Part shown: positions 56,101-61,950 of the stretch, in pieces
Position numbering within the stretch: position 1 is the stretch's first letter
Layout: each line of letters opens with the position of its first letter
Assembly: GCA_963971305.1 (NCBI GenBank)
Contig: OZ020309.1
Coordinates: 2,845,001 to 2,909,000 of the forward strand
Origin: Arcuatula senhousia
Lineage: Eukaryota; Mollusca; Bivalvia; Mytilida; Mytilidae
Length of the DNA stretch: 64,000 nt
Direction: 5' to 3'
Notes under the pieces: model-generated
Databases searched by the model: none
The model's input: the letters and a program-made list of their open reading frames with translations, nothing else
What the model was told of the DNA's origin: nothing
Program-made: the position numbers and the translations under genes

Positions 56101-58037
56101 ATTATGAAAGGATATGGAGTCAATGACATTTTTTTCTTGTTATATCAACTTTTTTGGAACCTGGTAATGACTGCAACTTGGCCGACAGGACTTCAAAATA
56201 ACAACAATCAATCCATTAAAACTCACTAAAATACACGTAGATGCAACTTTATCCATTTCTGTTGTTTACTTTGTGACCTGTAAGAGCGGTAAAGGTACGT
56301 TTAACGCTTAAGAAACTATGCAAAATCTTCTCTTCAATATTAGGTAAGTCCTAGTTAATTGAAAACTCTTTTACACTGTAAATATCAGGCAGATGAGATC
56401 AAAGGGACAAGCCGCTAATTACCGATAAATGATGGATCTGTCACGTATATGCCTATTTGTGGACCAAATTTCTTGTGTATTTGTTTAGACAAAGTTGCTT
56501 GTTATAAATATATCAATAAACATGCCTTTCATCTATTTTTAAAGTAAATCAAGAGAAAACATTAGTAGGTTATCTTTCTTTTGACATGTTATAAGGATGG
56601 GCTTCGCATGAACCGTATTTTTAGCTCACCAAAGGCCATGTGACCTTATGCCATCACTATGCGTCTGTAGTCGTCCGTCGTCGTCGTCCGTTTTAAACAA
56701 TTTCAAAAATCTTCTCATCTGAAACAACTGAACCAATTTAACTGAAACTTTGCAGGAATAATTTATGACATGTTGGCAACAAACGATCCTCAATTTGAAA
56801 AGATTGATAAAACATGGCCGCTGCCACTAAAAATTGTCAGATGACCCCTAATAGAGGTTATGGCCCCTTTAAGGTAAAGAAAAAATTTTTTTTCATGTTT
56901 TTGCCCTATAGATTGAAAACTACTGCAGATAGAGGAAAGCTGTTGTTTGCTTAAATGTTCAAACATTAGGCTCTAAAACAGTCTTCATTGGGTCAACGTT
57001 GTCAGATGACTCCATATAAAGGTTATGGCTCCTTACAGGTCAAAAATAGCGTTTTTTCCCTATAGAATAAAATCTATTACAGACAGAGAAAAGTTGTTGC
57101 TTGCATAAATGTTCAGCTTATTAAGCTCTACAAAAGTCTCCATTGGGTCGAAATACAAATACCACAAGAGGTTAATTTGATTATTCTGTATATTGATATT
57201 TCAAGGAGCACCCTCTCATCAGCAGCATTTGAATCAAAACATTGGAAGATCAAAAACCAAATGTATTGAACGAAAAGTACTCAAAACCAAAAATTTAGAA
57301 CAGGGAAGCACCGAGGATATCGAACATGTGAAGTACAAGGAAAGAAACCTGGTGTTTCAAAAAATTTTGAATTTAGCAATAGAAAATTTCAATCACAGTA
57401 AATTCTGAGACCTCTGGTACAATTGCAGCGGTTATCGCTTAAACATGCAGCTCTTTGCAAAAGCTTCACAAAAGTCTCCATTTGGTCTTAGTTGTCAGAT
57501 GATCCATTAAAGAAGAGAGCCTTGTGGCTTAAGGACCAGGTTAACGATTTAGGCCCCTTGGAGCCTCTTTTTTTCGTTTGGGTCAGTTGCTAAATGGCGA
57601 GCAGCGGCCACTGGTCCCGTAACAGGCTGCGGAACACTGTTGATTTTTAAATTGCCGTTTATAAATGCAGGTTGTGTCGTGTACACTTATTTCACCTCTC
57701 ATTAACTTCTACCCTAATTAGAAAAACATACATATACTTCTAGGAGTCATTATGTACAGAAATGGCGAAGGAATTCAGATTTGCCTTAAGATGTCGTGGA
57801 TCTTCAAAGAAACATAACAAAAGACAACAGATAGAAATATCAAACAATAGGAATGATCGTTATTCCCGCCATCCAATCACGTGTTGTTATGATGAGCCAA
57901 TCGAAAGACATAAAAATCATACGAATGGCGGACTCCAACTGCGTGAAATGAGACGCTCACCAGTGGGGAGAAAAGAAATTGACGGCCGATATAAGGGTTA
58001 TTTACCTGTAAATTACAGTGATGGAGAAAGTGCGTAG
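20047..58037 (+). CDS. GRIK: Kainate-type ionotropic glutamate receptor, 14 coding exons
   Basis: A glutamate-gated cation channel subunit of the plasma membrane that would form tetramers at synapses. Coding exons: 20047-20134, 34664-34822, 35184-35468, 38121-38302, 40261-40314, 42229-42402, 43331-43483, 44201-44302, 45566-45661, 47497-47709, 48482-49045, 49554-49779, 51788-52050, 57744-58037. All introns are GT-AG, phases agree, and the sum is 2853 nt (950 residues), normal for the family. Order: signal peptide, amino-terminal domain (about 30-400), S1, M1 (about 557-578), pore loop with Gln616 at the Q/R site, M3 with [10 protein letters not shown]2, M4 (about 819-840), cytoplasmic tail. 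Ligand contacts kept: Tyr482, Arg517, the Thr pair 684-685, Glu733. The usual Pro in the APLT-type motif is Ala510. Kainate rather than AMPA class rests on [13 protein letters not shown] and a GRIK-like tail ([11 protein letters not shown]). The exact paralogue is not resolved. Confidence 0.96.
20527..20870 (+). mobile_element. tRNA-derived SINE, family A
   Basis: The head has polymerase III boxes: GGTGAAGTGGTTATCGC (A box) and GTGGTTCGATCCTCGTC (B box). The body shares TCTCTCTTGACAC, GGAGAGCAA and GCACGTTAAAGACC with the copy at 34068-34410. Located in GRIK intron 1. It is not a functional tRNA because no cloverleaf closes. Confidence 0.85.
21150..21540. pseudogene. Two Naiad 3' remnants in opposite orientation
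   Basis: At 21150-21200 the - strand carries the GGTTTTGTCCTTGTCC end block. At 21295-21540 the + strand carries GGCAACGTGACGG, GCAAGCAGGAACTG and GAGCACTTGAGTTC of the 3' untranslated tail. Both are diverged. Confidence 0.65.
21541..22499. other. Intron 1 sequence without recognised elements
   Basis: AT-rich with a C9 run at about 21739. I see no exon, repeat copy or RNA gene here. Confidence 0.4.
22500..22830. repeat. GTCGCGTACACTTATTCCAC repeat (-) next to Naiad 3' pieces (+)
   Basis: 22500-22556 is an inverted short-repeat copy. 22557-22695 is Naiad tail (GTTGATTTCTGTTCGGTTGATC up to CCATTGTTGCCTCTTTGCTTC). 22695-22830 repeats an earlier section of the same tail. Confidence 0.65.
23050..24735 (-). 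mobile_element. tRNA-derived SINE, family B, split by a later insertion
   Basis: On the - strand a tRNA-Leu/Ser-like head lies at about 24735-24630 (GGTGACCGAGTGGCCTAAGG, then GTGTTCGAGTCCCG). The body resumes at 23254 with AGGTCGGTGGTTTCCTCTGG and ends in GGCGTTAAACACCAACACAC near 23100. The pearl/Helentron-like element at 23255-24622 sits between the two halves, so it inserted later. Confidence 0.8.
23255..24622 (+). mobile_element. Pearl/Helentron-like non-autonomous element, copy 1
   Basis: Begins with a 31-nt palindrome (23256-23286; arms AGCTCAC/GTGAGCT and GGACC/GGTCC), then a GTC-rich stretch. The core has about six tandem units; the landmark GTTGTCAGATGACC recurs at 23626, 23791, 23956, 24114, 24272 and 24430, spacing 158-165 bp. 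It ends CCAGGTGAGCG, the inverse of the start, followed by the hairpin GGCTCCTGGGAGCC and TCTTGTTT. This layout recalls pearl elements of bivalves and Helentron-derived elements; the assignment is inference. Confidence 0.8.
25583..26321. mobile_element. Fold-back element in intron 1
   Basis: Arms pair along their length: AAACATATGTTCGTC near 25608 with GACGAACATATGTTTC near 26290, GGTAAGGCCCATATTTTGCCC near 25653 with its decayed inverse near 26210, and GCCAGCGACTACTTAGACCA at 25886 with TGGTCTACGTTGTCGCTGAC at 25969. Centre about 25930. Old and diverged. Confidence 0.7.
26520..26840 (+). pseudogene. Old Naiad 3' remnant
   Basis: It retains CTCTTAGATGAGCACATG, AACTGCTTACTCTTCC and GCACCTGAGTTCA in the same order as 9190-9480 but with many changes. 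Confidence 0.65.
26951..27629. mobile_element. TTAA-flanked inverted-repeat DNA element
   Basis: TTAAAGGCATATTGTCTACG at 26951-26970 is an exact inverse of 27610-27629. The outer TTAA on each side fits a TTAA target-site duplication, as made by piggyBac or Kolobok transposases, leaving a 16-bp terminal inverted repeat starting AGGC. No transposase frame lies inside, so it is non-autonomous (about 670 bp). Confidence 0.85.
27630..29424. other. Intron 1 sequence without recognised elements
   Basis: No exon or defined repeat seen, apart from a short TAACTAA run near 28100. Confidence 0.4.
29425..30055 (-). pseudogene. Naiad 3' remnants and companion short repeat
   Basis: 29425-29560 is the inverted tail (CCAATGGGGCATTCGAGATCC). 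29565-29640 is an inverted GTCGCGTACAC-type repeat. 29860-30055 is a further decayed tail piece with GAGCACCTG near the coding end. A 141-residue open frame across this region is a by-product. Confidence 0.6.
30060..30580 (+). mobile_element. Dispersed repeat joined to a SINE with (AACT)n tail
   Basis: 30060-30295 (ACCCCTAGTAAGGTGA to CTCGTGAACTCCTCCAGGTG) recurs at 38527-38758 and in part at 43975-44170. 30296-30580 is a SINE body ending GGGAGTAAAGCAATAACTAAC and a run of about six AACT units. Confidence 0.65.
31402..31549. repeat. Palindromic ~150-bp element
   Basis: The left arm ATTAACCGTAATATTTTTTT continues with GGTTTACTGAACCATAAAC and TTCATGGTGCACATTGAATA. Each block has its inverse in the right arm, including TATAATGTGAACCATAA and GTTTATAAAAGC in complement. 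The centre is near 31476. Probably a MITE. Confidence 0.65.
32143..32280 (+). repeat. GGTAATAAC repeat, partial
   Basis: Starts AAGGTAATAACAAAATTACC with a short deletion after it, then AATCTCAAATGTCGACAAG and TTAGTACAGACATTTCAAA. Confidence 0.7.
33521..33608. other. 88-nt near-perfect hairpin
   Basis: Arms 33521-33558 and 33571-33608 are inverse copies over 38 nt with three mismatches, separated by a 12-nt loop. It may be a tiny fold-back insertion or a small-RNA precursor; the sequence alone cannot decide. Confidence 0.75.
34068..34410 (+). mobile_element. tRNA-derived SINE, family A, better copy
   Basis: Head with GGTGGTGTAGTGGTTACCGC (A box) and GTGGTTCGATCCTCGTCCGC (B box), then the body shared with 20527-20870, ending near AAGCTTGTTTCCCAATCAGG. 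It ends about 250 bp before GRIK exon 2. Confidence 0.88.
34664..34822 (+). CDS. GRIK: GRIK exon 2: start of amino-terminal domain
   Basis: Acceptor ATTGCAG; the phase-1 join gives [20 protein letters not shown], the family's typical first strand and helix. Donor GTAAAT, phase 1. Confidence 0.95.
35184..35468 (+). CDS. GRIK: GRIK exon 3: amino-terminal domain
   Basis: Acceptor TTTTCAG. Contains [20 protein letters not shown] and the IPHLEF strand, usual for the periplasmic-binding-protein-like fold of these receptors, and ends [10 protein letters not shown]. Donor GTATGT, phase 1. Confidence 0.96.
35653..37893. mobile_element. 2.2-kb fold-back element with TTTTCTACCGAT minisatellite
   Basis: The outer 46 bp of both ends are exact inverse copies (ATCACGGTCGTTATACTTGT and onward). 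Next come scattered copies of TTTTCTACCGAT on the left and ATCGGTAGAAAA on the right. A second pair of arms lies at about 36045-36215 and 36900-37080 (GGTATCTATAGGATAC, CTATCTGGGGGTTTTC). A SINE occupies the loop. It fills most of GRIK intron 3. No coding frame. Confidence 0.85.
36236..36752 (+). mobile_element. SINE, family C, inside the fold-back loop
   Basis: Starts in CGGGGCCCGGGTGGCGACTA, has GCACGTAAAATCCCTTTGTG and CAGTCCCTACCCACCTCTCC, and ends GCACTGGCGTAAAACACCAA plus an ATTCACTC tail. Much richer in GC than its surroundings, so it is an insertion. Confidence 0.75.
38121..38302 (+). CDS. GRIK: GRIK exon 4: amino-terminal domain
   Basis: Acceptor ATTTCAG. Encodes [30 protein letters not shown] and the [16 protein letters not shown] helix. 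Donor GTAAAT, phase 0. Confidence 0.93.
38527..38758 (+). repeat. Dispersed ACCCCTAGTAAGGTGA repeat
   Basis: Matches 30060-30295 through ATTTATGTTCGATACGATAA and TCTCGTGAACTCCTTCAGG. Lies in GRIK intron 4. Confidence 0.7.
40085..40155 (+). repeat. GTCGCGTACACTTATTCCAC repeat
   Basis: Clear copy of the short family, ending CATCTCATTATTTTCTATT, about 105 bp upstream of exon 5. Confidence 0.75.
40261..40314 (+). CDS. GRIK: GRIK exon 5: short amino-terminal-domain exon
   Basis: Only 54 nt, encoding [18 protein letters not shown], which matches the conserved YHYIFTTLD block of kainate receptors. Its donor GTAAGTATC lies at the start of a 47-bp tandem array that repeats the same donor twice more. 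Confidence 0.93.
40313..40455 (+). repeat. 47-bp tandem array spanning the exon 5 donor, three copies
   Basis: GTAAGTATCTACTACAAACT starts at 40315 (the real donor), 40362 and 40409. Each unit ends GTTATGGAGTAAACATT. Copies differ at one or two bases. Use of copies 2 or 3 would add 47 or 94 nt and shift the frame. Confidence 0.92.
40824..42017 (-). mobile_element. Pearl/Helentron-like element, copy 2, inverted
   Basis: On the - strand it starts at the CACCTGACCCAAAAG end near 42017, has the GTCGTCGTCGCC stretch and decayed ~160-bp units (TTGTCAGATGACCCAT), and ends GCCTCTTGTTT at 40824. A separate block, about 41070-41465, with two copies of a GAGAAAAGCTTGATGGAAAT-type motif and GGACGGAC runs, is nested inside it. 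Confidence 0.7.
42229..42402 (+). CDS. GRIK: GRIK exon 6: amino-terminal domain
   Basis: Acceptor TTTTCAG, phase 0. Starts [12 protein letters not shown] and contains NITGFRLVD, typical of the family. The donor after CCA is GTAATA, weaker than most here. The frame stays open a little further but is not conserved. Confidence 0.92.
42605..42690 (-). pseudogene. Naiad 3' tip, inverted
   Basis: AAGAAGCAGAGGTACCAATG followed by GTCAAAAGTCCGAAAGGGCA and GACAAAACCAGTAAAC is the inverse of the family's last ~80 bp. Confidence 0.75.
43331..43483 (+). CDS. GRIK: GRIK exon 7: amino-terminal domain
   Basis: Acceptor [24 protein letters not shown] is the conserved helix near the end of the domain, and [20 protein letters not shown] follows. 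Donor GTACGT, phase 0. Confidence 0.95.
43763..43918. repeat. ~155-bp inverted-repeat element
   Basis: AGTGGCGGATTCAG at the left is nearly inverse to CTGGATCTGCCTA at the right. Two GAGGGGGCCC blocks lie between. Probably a MITE. Confidence 0.65.
43975..44170 (+). repeat. Dispersed ACCCCTAGTAAGGTGA repeat, 3' part
   Basis: Shares ACCAAAACCAAATCTACGTG, AATCTTGGTAAGTT and CTCTCGTTAATTCCTCCAGG with 30060-30295. Ends just before the exon 8 acceptor. Confidence 0.65.
44201..44302 (+). CDS. GRIK: GRIK exon 8: end of amino-terminal domain
   Basis: Acceptor GTAAGCAG. Encodes [20 protein letters not shown] and ends SSGLKK, the classical GLTG and GRR elements. Donor GTAGGT, phase 0. Confidence 0.95.
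44588..44770 (+). pseudogene. Naiad 3' untranslated fragment
   Basis: GGTTGTGCTATAGCAGACAG, CTTCCGGAGCACCTGAGTTC and GAGTTCGCGTTGTTGATTTC match 5955-6110 and 9270-9400 closely. Located in GRIK intron 8. Confidence 0.8.
45428..45525 (+). repeat. GGTAATAAC repeat, 5' fragment
   Basis: AGGTAATAACAAAATTACCG, ACTTGGAGGATCAA and AAGACACGCCGAAAAGCTGA. Truncated about 40 bp before exon 9. Confidence 0.7.
45566..45661 (+). CDS. GRIK: GRIK exon 9: linker to ligand-binding domain
   Basis: Acceptor TTTTGTAG. Begins [12 protein letters not shown] and ends [11 protein letters not shown], the strand entering lobe S1. Donor GTAAGT, phase 0. Confidence 0.95.
45687..46128. mobile_element. ~440-bp fold-back element in intron 9
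   Basis: Outer arms (TTAGCTTTGGATTTTATTCC and GGAATAAAAATCCGAAGCTAA) and inner arms (GACCGGACAAGTCTCGGACT and AGTCCGAGATTTGTCCGGTC) are inverse copies. Confidence 0.8.
46130..46625 (+). repeat. Dispersed repeat with GGACGGAC tail
   Basis: Has TTGTATTATACCCAACTGCA, GTTCAGTAGTTTTAGAGGAA and ACAGACGGACGGAC, ending CCCCACCAAGGTTGGGGGGA, a small hairpin. It resembles a widespread invertebrate repeat type, but I cannot name the family. Confidence 0.5.
47497..47709 (+). CDS. GRIK: GRIK exon 10: ligand-binding lobe S1
   Basis: Acceptor [22 protein letters not shown] is followed by [20 protein letters not shown] and [20 protein letters not shown]. Tyr482 is the aromatic ring that packs on the agonist. 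The donor GTAAAA is weak, and the end of this exon with its donor is repeated in decayed form along intron 10. Confidence 0.96.
47710..48265 (+). repeat. Decayed tandem array derived from the end of exon 10 and its donor
   Basis: The block GGCATAATTAAAGCATTGAT-CGAAAAGGTAAAA from the exon 10/intron 10 junction (GCATTG at 47695) returns in degraded form at about 47771, 47841, 47907, 47971, 48037, 48112, 48180 and 48248, spacing roughly 64-76 bp. Several copies also retain the preceding TATGAYCCGGAAG or AAGCAGTGGG segment of the exon. The array fills most of the 772-bp intron. Stops (for example 47767-47769) exclude it from being extra coding sequence. Confidence 0.8.
48482..49045 (+). CDS. GRIK: GRIK exon 11: end of S1, M1, pore loop, M3, start of S2
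   Basis: The largest exon. It starts [20 protein letters not shown]; Arg517 binds the agonist carboxylate, but Ala510 replaces the usual Pro. M1 lies about 557-578, then [10 protein letters not shown]. Pore residues LMQQGSD have CAG at the Q/R site (48821-48823), then [20 protein letters not shown]. Ends SGTTMAFFR. Donor GTAATT. The frame remains open 276 nt into intron 11. Confidence 0.97.
49554..49779 (+). CDS. GRIK: GRIK exon 12: ligand-binding lobe S2
   Basis: Follows FFR directly with [14 protein letters not shown]. The acceptor CTATATTAAG is pyrimidine-poor but the only fit. Contains [20 protein letters not shown] with Glu733, which binds the agonist amine, then [16 protein letters not shown]. 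Donor GTAAAT, phase 1. Confidence 0.95.
50076..50463. repeat. Element bounded by TACCCCG / CGGGGTA
   Basis: TATACCCCGTCA at the left and TGGCGGGGTACA at the right are near-inverse ends. Inside are CGTCCGTCCGTCC and TTTTGCACAGCTGT. Probably non-autonomous. In GRIK intron 12. Confidence 0.55.
50723..50934 (-). mobile_element. 212-bp hammerhead-bearing (nerpid-like) element
   Basis: Interrupts the host repeat between ATGAAACTTAAATGATCATAA and GGGTGTCCTGCAC, which are continuous in the copy at 23401-23450. It is flanked by CATAA on both sides (50718-50722, 50935-50939), a probable 5-bp target duplication. It codes for no protein. Two older copies lie at 2947-3087 and 3628-3822. Confidence 0.8.
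50756..50807 (-). ncRNA. Minimal type I hammerhead ribozyme, core intact
   Basis: On the - strand: stem I GCGCCT with AGGCGT; catalytic CTGATGA; stem II GTCT with AGAC around a 5-nt loop; GAAA; a very short stem III (CGC/GCG); cleavage triplet GTC just before AGGCG. All invariant core positions I can check are present. Tiny stem III forms occur in Penelope-like and related retroelements and often work best as dimers. Confidence 0.85.
51788..52050 (+). CDS. GRIK: GRIK exon 13: end of S2 and M4
   Basis: Acceptor TTTTTCAG. Encodes [20 protein letters not shown] and WWKGSGNC (partner of the Cys in CNLMQ, a conserved disulfide), then M4 [20 protein letters not shown] and [10 protein letters not shown]. 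Donor GTATAA, phase 0. Confidence 0.96.
52072..52205 (+). repeat. SINE family B body
   Basis: CAGTTACCTGCCCGAGGTCG, TCTCCAGGTATCCCAGTTTC and AAAACTGACCGCC match the body at 23100-23250 (read on -). No tRNA head. Starts about 20 bp after the exon 13 donor. Confidence 0.7.
52591..55035. mobile_element. 2.4-kb palindrome with TTAA ends in intron 13
   Basis: Arms at about 52595-53694 and 53926-55031 are inverse copies over about 1.1 kb with scattered mismatches. Examples are GAAAGATATGCAATATTAAT against its inverse near 53405, and CTCATGAACAGACTC against GAGCCTGTTCATGAG at the tips. The loop is about 230 bp. TTAA lies just outside both tips (52591-52594, 55032-55035), consistent with a TTAA-targeting DNA transposon with very long inverted ends. 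No transposase frame. Confidence 0.92.
55082..56621. other. Intron 13 sequence without recognised elements
   Basis: AT-rich, with no exon-like segment that would fit between exons 13 and 14, which join perfectly without one. Confidence 0.5.
56622..57573 (+). mobile_element. Pearl/Helentron-like element, copy 4
   Basis: AGCTCACCAAAGGCCATGTG start, GTCGTCGTCCG stretch, units with GTTGTCAGATGACTCC, and end GACCAGGTTAACGATTTAGG then CCTTGGAGCCTCTT. Ends more decayed than in copy 1. Confidence 0.7.
57645..57715 (+). repeat. GTCGCGTACACTTATTCCAC repeat
   Basis: AAATTGCCGTTTATAAATGC then GTTGTGTCGTGTACACTTAT, about 30 bp before the exon 14 acceptor. It may place the acceptor's upstream sequence inside a repeat. 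Confidence 0.72.
57744..58037 (+). CDS. GRIK: GRIK exon 14: cytoplasmic tail
   Basis: Acceptor ATACTTCTAG keeps phase 0 and gives [18 protein letters not shown], matching the FCSAM-EELRMSLKC start of kainate-receptor tails. A nearer AG at 57758-57759 would break the frame. The rest is basic and ends [13 protein letters not shown] before TAG. No consensus PDZ ligand is evident. Confidence 0.9.
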   Translation, partial: ESLCTEMAKEFRFALRCRGSSKKHNKRQQIEISNNRNDRYSRHPITCCYDEPIERHKNHTNGGLQLREMRRSPVGRKEIDGRYKGYLPVNYSDGESA

Positions 58038-58260
58038 TTGTTTAGACAGATCTTACAAAAAGGAATGAAAATTTATGTACGAATAAATATAAAATTTCGC
58101 GAACTTAACCGGTCAATGAACAAAGTCTAACGTCTCAAACGTAATCTGACGAACAGCACTCAAGGGAGGATTAGATGGGTTTTGTTTTTATGTTGAGAGT
58201 AAGATATTTAGAAATTGATGTTTTTTTTAAATTTTACTCGTAATAAAGTGTAAGAACGCT
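58038..58260 (+). promoter_or_regulatory. GRIK: Probable 3' untranslated region with AATAAA signals
   Basis: AATAAA occurs at 58082-58087 and 58242-58247, 45 and 205 nt after the stop codon. Either could serve for polyadenylation, but AATAAA is frequent in such AT-rich DNA. Confidence 0.45.
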
Positions 58261-59091
58261 TGGAAAATTAAAAAGCACAGAGGAAATGCTCGTGAACGTT
58301 GATTTGACGTTTCGCAATATACGTTAAAGCTAACAATTTACTTGAACATGTTTTCATCAAGTTGTTGATATAGACTTTAAAAATGTGTTAACTTTTTTGT
58401 ATTTATTATTTAATTGTTGTTTTGTTTGTTTGTTTTTTTAATATACTTTGTGAATTATTTACATCAAAATTATTTTCAAACTCTGAAACTTTTATTACAA
58501 CATGGAGATAGTTAATCAATGTTAAGCCAATTATGCTCTTCTTTTAAAAGTACACAAATAACGGTATTTTTTTTTTGGTTGAAATTTGTAAATGTTTAAT
58601 ACTTAGATTCGAATTCAAGGCATATATACATGATAAATACACTATTTCTAGTTTTGTAGTTTTGTATTTGAAACATTTCCATAGTTTTTTATAGATTTTA
58701 TACTGTGCTCTTGATTATGAAGCTAACTTGATAAAACTATATTTTGCCTAGAACTCCTCTCTGTGAGTTAGCCACAGTTTTAAAGATCTGTGTGACTTTA
58801 TTTAACATCCATTAGAACTGGGAAACCGGTACATGTAAGTTTATCAATGCTTAATTCCACTTGATTTATTTCTTATGTGCATTTAATATTGAAATTGTTT
58901 GTATGTTTGTTTAGTTTATGTATTGTTTGACCATAATGGATGATATATACATATGTATTTAAATCTTTCAAAAAATCGTTTTTTATCGTTATACTTTCTG
59001 AAAAAAAACCTCTTTTATTTATACTGGTTTAACCATCAATTTTTCCTGATATACCTGTACCAAGTCAGTACCATTGTCTTCTCCAATTCAT

Positions 59092-59310
59092 ACGTGGCTC
59101 CCGCAAGGTTAAAAACGACCTGCGACCTGAGGGCTTTTAAAGGGCAATTTCCGACCTACACTTCATACATGTAAAATCGACATATGCCAAAAAAACGACC
59201 TGCGACCTCCGCCAAAATATGCCTTTTACATGTAAAAGCGACCTTTCGACCTCAGACCCCTTTTAAAAGCGACCTTGCGACCTGAGGGGGGTTCCCTGCG
59301 GGAGCCCCCT
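59092..59310. repeat. CGACCT-rich block between inverted ends
   Basis: At least eight CGACCT hexamers, several as ACGACCTGCGACCT, lie between GTGGCTCCCGCAAGG and CCCTGCGGGAGCCCCC, which are inverse. The block is richer in GC than its flanks. A 50-bp inverted fragment of the GGTAATAAC repeat abuts on the left (59045-59095). Confidence 0.65.
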
Positions 59311-59337
59311 CATATGGTATGTCTTTGCCTTGTTTTA

Positions 59338-61437
59338 AGCTCACCTGGCCAAAGGCCATGTGAGCTATTGCCATCACTTGGCGTCCGTCGTCGTCGTCCG
59401 TCGTCGTCCGTCGTCGTTAACTTTTCTTCAAACTTTTTCTCCTCTGAAACGGCTGAACAGATTCGAACCAAATTTGATGTGATGGTACCTTAGGGTATAC
59501 CCCACAGAACTGATGTGGATATTTTTGATTCGTCGAAAAACATGGCCGCAGATGCTAAAAATAGACCAGGGGGGGGGTCAGACTACTGTTTTGGCTTGTT
59601 AATCAAAAAGTATAAGAGATAGATGAAATCTGATGCCACTCTACTGCTTCAGCATTAAAAGCTCTACAAAAGTCTCCATTTGGTCCAAGTTGTCAGATGA
59701 CCACTTATAGGGATTACAGCCCCTTAAAGGTGAAAAATAGCGTTTTTTCATGTTTTTGCCCTATAGTATGAAAACTATTGCTGATAGAGAAAAGCTGTTG
59801 CTTGCTTAAATGTTCAGCTCATTTAGCTCTACAAAAGTCTCCATATTGTCAAAGTTGTCAGATGACCCCTTATAGGGGTTACGGCCCCTAAAATGATGTT
59901 TTTTCATGTTTTTGGCCTATAGAAAGAATACTATTGCAGATAGAGAAAAGCTGTTGCTTGCTTAAATGTTCAGCTCATTTAGCTCTACAAAAGTCTCCAT
60001 AGGGTCGAAGTTGTCAGATGACCCCTTATAGGGGTTACGGCTCCTGAAATAATGTTTTTTTCATGTTTTTGGCCTATTGAATGAAAACTATTGCAGATAG
60101 AGAGTAGCTGTTGCTTGCTTAAATGTTCAGCTCATTTAGCTCTACAGAAGTCTCCATAGGGTCGAAGTTGTCAGATGACCCCTAATAGGGGTTTCGGCCC
60201 CTAAAATAATGTTTTTTTCATGGTTTAGGCCTATAGAAAGAAAACTATAGCAGATAGAGAAAAGCTGTTCCTTGCTTAAATGTTCAGCTCATTTAGCTCT
60301 ACTTAAGTCTCCATAGGATCGAAGTCGTCTGATGACCCTTAATAGGGGTTAAGGCCCCTAAAATAACCTTTTTCATGTTTTTGGCCTTTAGAATGAAAAC
60401 TATAGCAGATAGAGAAAAGCTGTTGCTTGCTTAAATGTTCAGCGCACAAAGCTCTACAAAAGTCTCCATAGGGGTGAAGTTGAAGAAATATACAAACTTT
60501 CGGTGGTCTTTATTCACATGTCCTTAACTTAACGCGGTTACGTTGTGATCTTTTCATGTCATCATTCGCATCCATCGTCCATAATTTTTTTTACAAAAAT
60601 TAACTCCTCTGACACCCTAAGTCCAATTGCAACCAAACTAGGTATGCTTTTTATTAGCATTCGGTGCTTAGAACTGATGTGGGGATTTTTGATTCGTCTT
60701 AAAAAAAATTGCCGCCGTTGCTAGAAATAGAACATAGGGGTAAATTGCATTTTTTTTGCAAATAACTCTTAAACTATGACAGACTTTTAAATCTTGATGT
60801 AGAATAAAAGTGATCTGCATCTCAAGATCTTCCTGTCCTGAAATTTTGGAAAAGATCCAACAACCCATGAAGGATTTGTTGTCTTTTCCTTGATTGTTGA
60901 TAAATTTTGCACTTATTAATCTTAATATCTTGAAAACTATATGAGATAATTAAGAAATTAAAATTGCATATTGTTACGCACATCATCATCTACAAAATAT
61001 GTAATAGGGTCAATGTTGTAGGGCCGTTCCTTTGAGGATTTATACCCCTTTGAACGTCGAATTTGACCATTTTCACAGCTTTTACTCGAATTTGACCATT
61101 TTCACAGCTTTTACTCATTACATTTAAAAAGTTAGCTACTCTTAGTCCAATTGGAACCAAACTTGGTATAGTTGTTTATTAGCATTAAATGTTTAGAACT
61201 GATGTGGGGATATTTGATTGGTTGTAAAACATTGCCATCATGGCTTAAAATATAGCATAGGGGTAAATTGCTTTTTTTGTTGCTAAAAAGCTATTCTGCT
61301 TAGAAAAGGGTCAATATTGAATAGTATTTGGCTAATAGCATATCAATATTAAATAGTATTTGCCTAATAGCCTATAGTTCAGGCACATAAGTCAGGTGAG
61401 CGATTCAGGCTCCTGGGATTTTTTTCAGGCTCTTGTT
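59338..61437 (+). mobile_element. Pearl/Helentron-like element, copy 5 (longest)
   Basis: Begins with a 29-nt palindrome (59338-59366; arms AGCTCAC/GTGAGCT, GGCC/GGCC). Then GTCGTCGTCCG and at least five ~155-160-bp units (GTTGTCAGATGACCCC) to about 60480. A diverged section follows, with short tandem pieces at 61045-61118 and 61310-61375, ending CAGGTGAGCGATTCAGGCTC near 61415. It may be two elements joined. Confidence 0.75.
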
Positions 61438-61559
61438 AATTAAATTTGGCAACAAAACTGACAGTACGTTGAATGAAATTATGTCCACCCGGTAAGGTGA
61501 GTTTTTGTAATGGGGCAAAACCTGGTCGGAGTTCAATGAACCTTTCTATCTTAGTAAAT

Positions 61560-61950
61560 AAAGGTAATAACAAAATTACCGAACTTTGAAAATCAATCTC
61601 AAATGTCCCTAAGACAAGACAAAAAAAGGAAGACATACCGGGAAATTGAAGATCGCAATGGTCCTGACTTGGTGGAGGAATTTCAAAAGAAATGGTGGGT
61701 TAAACCAGGTTTTAAGGCACGCCAACCCCCCCCCCTTTCCATTGCGATGTTTGGGTCCGGTAGTTACACAAAACACAGCAGGTTTGTGAATACTTATTAG
61801 GGATGCTTAGGTGACCATCTCAGTACAACAACCAGCCAATCACTAATCAAAGCAAGAACTAACCATTTCGTCTAACATAATTTTAATTTTCTACTAGTAG
61901 CTAATAACGAAGAAAGAATTTTTTAAGAGATCGTATGAGACGTATTTTTT
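61560..61950 (+). repeat. GGTAATAAC repeat, full-length copy
   Basis: AAGGTAATAACAAAATTACC at the start and GATCGTATGAGACGTATTT at the end, about 390 bp, as in the copy at 62297-62686. It abuts the Penelope-like fragment within a region equivalent to the C-terminal QGY codons. Confidence 0.85.

Noticed and set aside
57760..57761. Exon 14 starting after the AG at 57758-57759
   Set aside because: It would break the reading frame from exon 13; the AG at 57742-57743 keeps phase and restores conserved tail residues.
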